From contig JAACMV010000024.1 of NCBI GenBank assembly GCA_010909725.1, positions 62,001-126,000 of the forward strand: DNA of 64,000 bases. Reading direction: 5' to 3'. This stretch comes from Picochlorum sp. 'celeri'. Taxonomy: Eukaryota > Chlorophyta > Trebouxiophyceae. Below, in pieces: positions 62,166 to 64,000 of this stretch. The notes beneath the pieces are model-generated. The model ran no database searches and was not told the origin of the DNA. It worked only from the letters and a program-made list of their open reading frames with translations. The translations under genes and the position numbers were made by a program. Every line of letters begins with the position of its first letter. Positions within the stretch are counted from its first letter, which is position 1.

Positions 62166-64000
62166 TTATTTTTTGTCTGTATTTCTTGCATTTCTTTTTC
62201 TCTTCCTCTCCAGATATCTGGCTTTTGCAGCAGCTATGCTGGCTTCATCATTCCTCCTGCAGGGCTGTTCTGCTGCAAAAGCCTGTTCTGAGATACCAGT
62301 GCAATTTTTATTTGCACTTTGGGTAACTTGTGCATCCTTTTCCAATACATAATGGTGTGATTTTCCAGCCAATCGATGTATATCGACGGTCTGAATACGA
62401 TCCAACACATCTGGCAGCCATTTGGAACTCACAGGTGTCACGGTTTTGAGAAACACGCTGGATGTTTGAATCAGGTCGTGGTAGATAATCCACTCGGGTA
62501 ATAACCCATCTTTATCTATAGGAAGTCGTGCAGAACAGGGGTGGATCTGGGTAAGAGTTGAAGTAGCTGTAGCAAGGGTCCGGAATCCATTATGGCGATG
62601 TAGGCGCTTGGCAAGTCTGCATGAATACCCTTTACTGAGGGCTTTCCGGACCCTATACTCCATAGGTCTTCTATGTGCGGAACTGTGTGTATCCTCTGAG
62701 ATGGCCAAGTTTCCCACGAGAGACAGTATTTGCTTGCGAACGTCATTTGCCTGCATGATTGCCCTGGGATTGATTCCAAAGTCTGTGCACCATTTTGAAT
62801 CCTTGCCTGAATCCAACCACGCCTGGAAACATCGTAGGTAGAATATATGATCTCCTAATTCATCTGACATCAACATTTCTATACCATTCGCGATGCGCTC
62901 CGAAGCATCCGTGCCAAGACTTTTCAACAATTGCACTCGCTGTTGCGGACCAGTGTTCTTTGCATATAATGTGCTATCTTGGCTGATCATGCTGGCCACA
63001 GTTACTACTTCATCCAAGCAGCCCAAGGTTTTCGCTTCGATAACTGACCTCGACAAGAGCGGATCCAGAGGGAGATGGGCCATTTCACGCCCCACATCTG
63101 AGATGTTACCGGCCTTGTCAATTGCACCAATGATATATAACTGACGCAATGATTCCTCAACAGCTGCAGCGTCTGGTCTGTCTATAAAGTCAAATTCGAA
63201 AATATTCATGGTCAGTGGAAGTGATTTCAGGTATAATACTGCTTGCATCATGCTGGTTCTCTTGATTTCGGGCTCTGTAGTGGCCCTCAAATTTTCATAG
63301 GTGGCTGATGTATATAAACGATAACACGTTCCAGCTTTGGTCCTTCCAGCTCTACCAGCTCTTTGAATCGCTTGAACACGAGAAATTTGAACTGTGACGA
63401 GGCTGTCCACTCCAGTTTTGGGATTGTATTGCTTCTGCTTGCAGATTCCAGAGTCAAGTACATACGCAATCCCATCCACTGTGACCGAGGTCTCTGCGAT
63501 ATTGGTTGCAATAATACAGCGACGAATCCCATTACCAGATTTGAATGCCCGGGATTGCATTTCTGGGGGAAGCGCTGCATAAAGAGGTATGATGATAAGA
63601 GGTGAGCACTCCTGGGAACTCATTGAGGAAATGCAGGTATCGAGCGTCTTGCACACTCTCTCAATCTCTGCCTGACCGGGCAAAAATACCAAGATATCCC
63701 CATCATATGGTTTTTGATGAATCTGAAGTACAGAGTCTACCACTGCTTGCTCAAAGTCGTCAAAATGATCTTCCTCGCTATGAACAATTTTGACAGGAAA
63801 AGACCGCCCTGGCACATTGATCACAGGGCATCCACCAAAGTAGTTTGAGAATTTCTCCGTCTCCAAGGTTGCTGAGGTAACGAGTAATCTCAGATTTCTA
63901 GTATGGCTCATGAGAGATTTCAACATGCCAAACAAAATGTCAGTGTTCAGGGACCTCTCATGGGCTTCATCCAGGATGATGCAAGAGTACTTGGACAGAA
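62166..64000 (-). CDS. DEAH-box RNA helicase, 5' part outside the window
   Basis: The frame is open from the right edge (64000) to the stop at 62166, giving at least 611 residues; the P-loop and N-terminus lie beyond the window. Motif II is CIILDEAHERS, motif III LLVTSATLE, then VPGRSFPVKI, ILVFLPGQAEIERV, IATNIAETSVTVDGIAYVLD and QRAGRAGRTKAGTCYRLYT (motifs V and VI). The helicase-associated (HA2) region follows (LPLDPLLSRSVIEAKTLGCL) and the OB-fold part GLLPEWIIYHDLIQTSSVFL. The end is Lys/Arg-rich (LERKRKRNARNTDKK). DEAH helicases of this shape (DHX33, DHX35, DHX40 and DHX8 types) act in splicing or ribosome making; the exact paralogue is not decided. Confidence 0.9.
   Translation of the reverse strand, partial: LSKYSCIILDEAHERSLNTDILFGMLKSLMSHTRNLRLLVTSATLETEKFSNYFGGCPVINVPGRSFPVKIVHSEEDHFDDFEQAVVDSVLQIHQKPYDGDILVFLPGQAEIERVCKTLDTCISSMSSQECSPLIIIPLYAALPPEMQSRAFKSGNGIRRCIIATNIAETSVTVDGIAYVLDSGICKQKQYNPKTGVDSLVTVQISRVQAIQRAGRAGRTKAGTCYRLYTSATYENLRATTEPEIKRTSMMQAVLYLKSLPLTMNIFEFDFIDRPDAAAVEESLRQLYIIGAIDKAGNISDVGREMAHLPLDPLLSRSVIEAKTLGCLDEVVTVASMISQDSTLYAKNTGPQQRVQLLKSLGTDASERIANGIEMLMSDELGDHIFYLRCFQAWLDSGKDSKWCTDFGINPRAIMQANDVRKQILSLVGNLAISEDTHSSAHRRPMEYRVRKALSKGYSCRLAKRLHRHNGFRTLATATSTLTQIHPCSARLPIDKDGLLPEWIIYHDLIQTSSVFLKTVTPVSSKWLPDVLDRIQTVDIHRLAGKSHHYVLEKDAQVTQSANKNCTGISEQAFAAEQPCRRNDEASIAAAKARYLERKRKRNARNTDKK

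Overview
This is nuclear DNA of a eukaryote, almost certainly a unicellular alga. Genes carry short spliceosomal introns (about 60-190 bp, GT-AG with one GC-AG). A nuclear gene for plastid-type ribosomal protein bL17 and a CPBP-family protease with a transit-like leader point to a plastid. Two secreted proteins with Pro-rich SPPPP linkers resemble green-algal hydroxyproline-rich wall glycoproteins. A green alga is the best guess; a red alga or glaucophyte is not excluded. No bacterial signals (operons, ribosome binding sites, CRISPR) are present.

The window has two halves. Positions 1 to about 25,800 are repeat-rich. They hold a decayed non-LTR reverse-transcriptase fragment (1-673), an 8.1-kb DNA transposon with perfect 26-bp terminal inverted repeats and a 3-bp target duplication (1985-10076), two copies of one 5'-truncated LINE-like repeat (13675-15175 and 20538-20844), a second Tnp2-like transposase remnant (22794-23425), and several perfect palindromes. 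Two large secreted genes sit among them: a 750-residue Pro-rich protein (11018-13349) and a multi-exon lectin-like/FN3/beta-helix protein (17005-20178) with an apparent one-base frameshift.

Positions 25,800-64,000 are gene-dense, with gaps of 15-800 bp and both strands used. In order: a small PAN-like secreted protein, a SOUL haem-binding protein, a GT8 glycosyltransferase, a leucine-dehydrogenase-like enzyme, a SLC25A32-like mitochondrial carrier, SRP54, a secreted P-domain protein, VPS16, a MadBub spindle-checkpoint kinase, mitochondrial uS9, glucose-6-phosphate isomerase, a five-BRCT TopBP1-like protein, a coiled-coil membrane protein, a degenerate STE20-like kinase, an Rtt106/SSRP1-like histone chaperone, a large type I membrane protein, a Rab5-type GTPase, an AlgH/YqgE protein, SEC61 gamma, the CPBP protease, plastid bL17, cyclin L, tRNA-splicing endonuclease subunit TSEN34, a small RRM protein and a DEAH helicase cut by the window end.

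The genes are mostly unrelated housekeeping functions, but secretory-pathway items recur: SRP54, SEC61 gamma, Rab5, VPS16 and at least six proteins with signal peptides. Exon borders were placed by eye. In each gene called with full exon coordinates, exon lengths sum to a multiple of three, except the 17005-20178 gene because of its frameshift.
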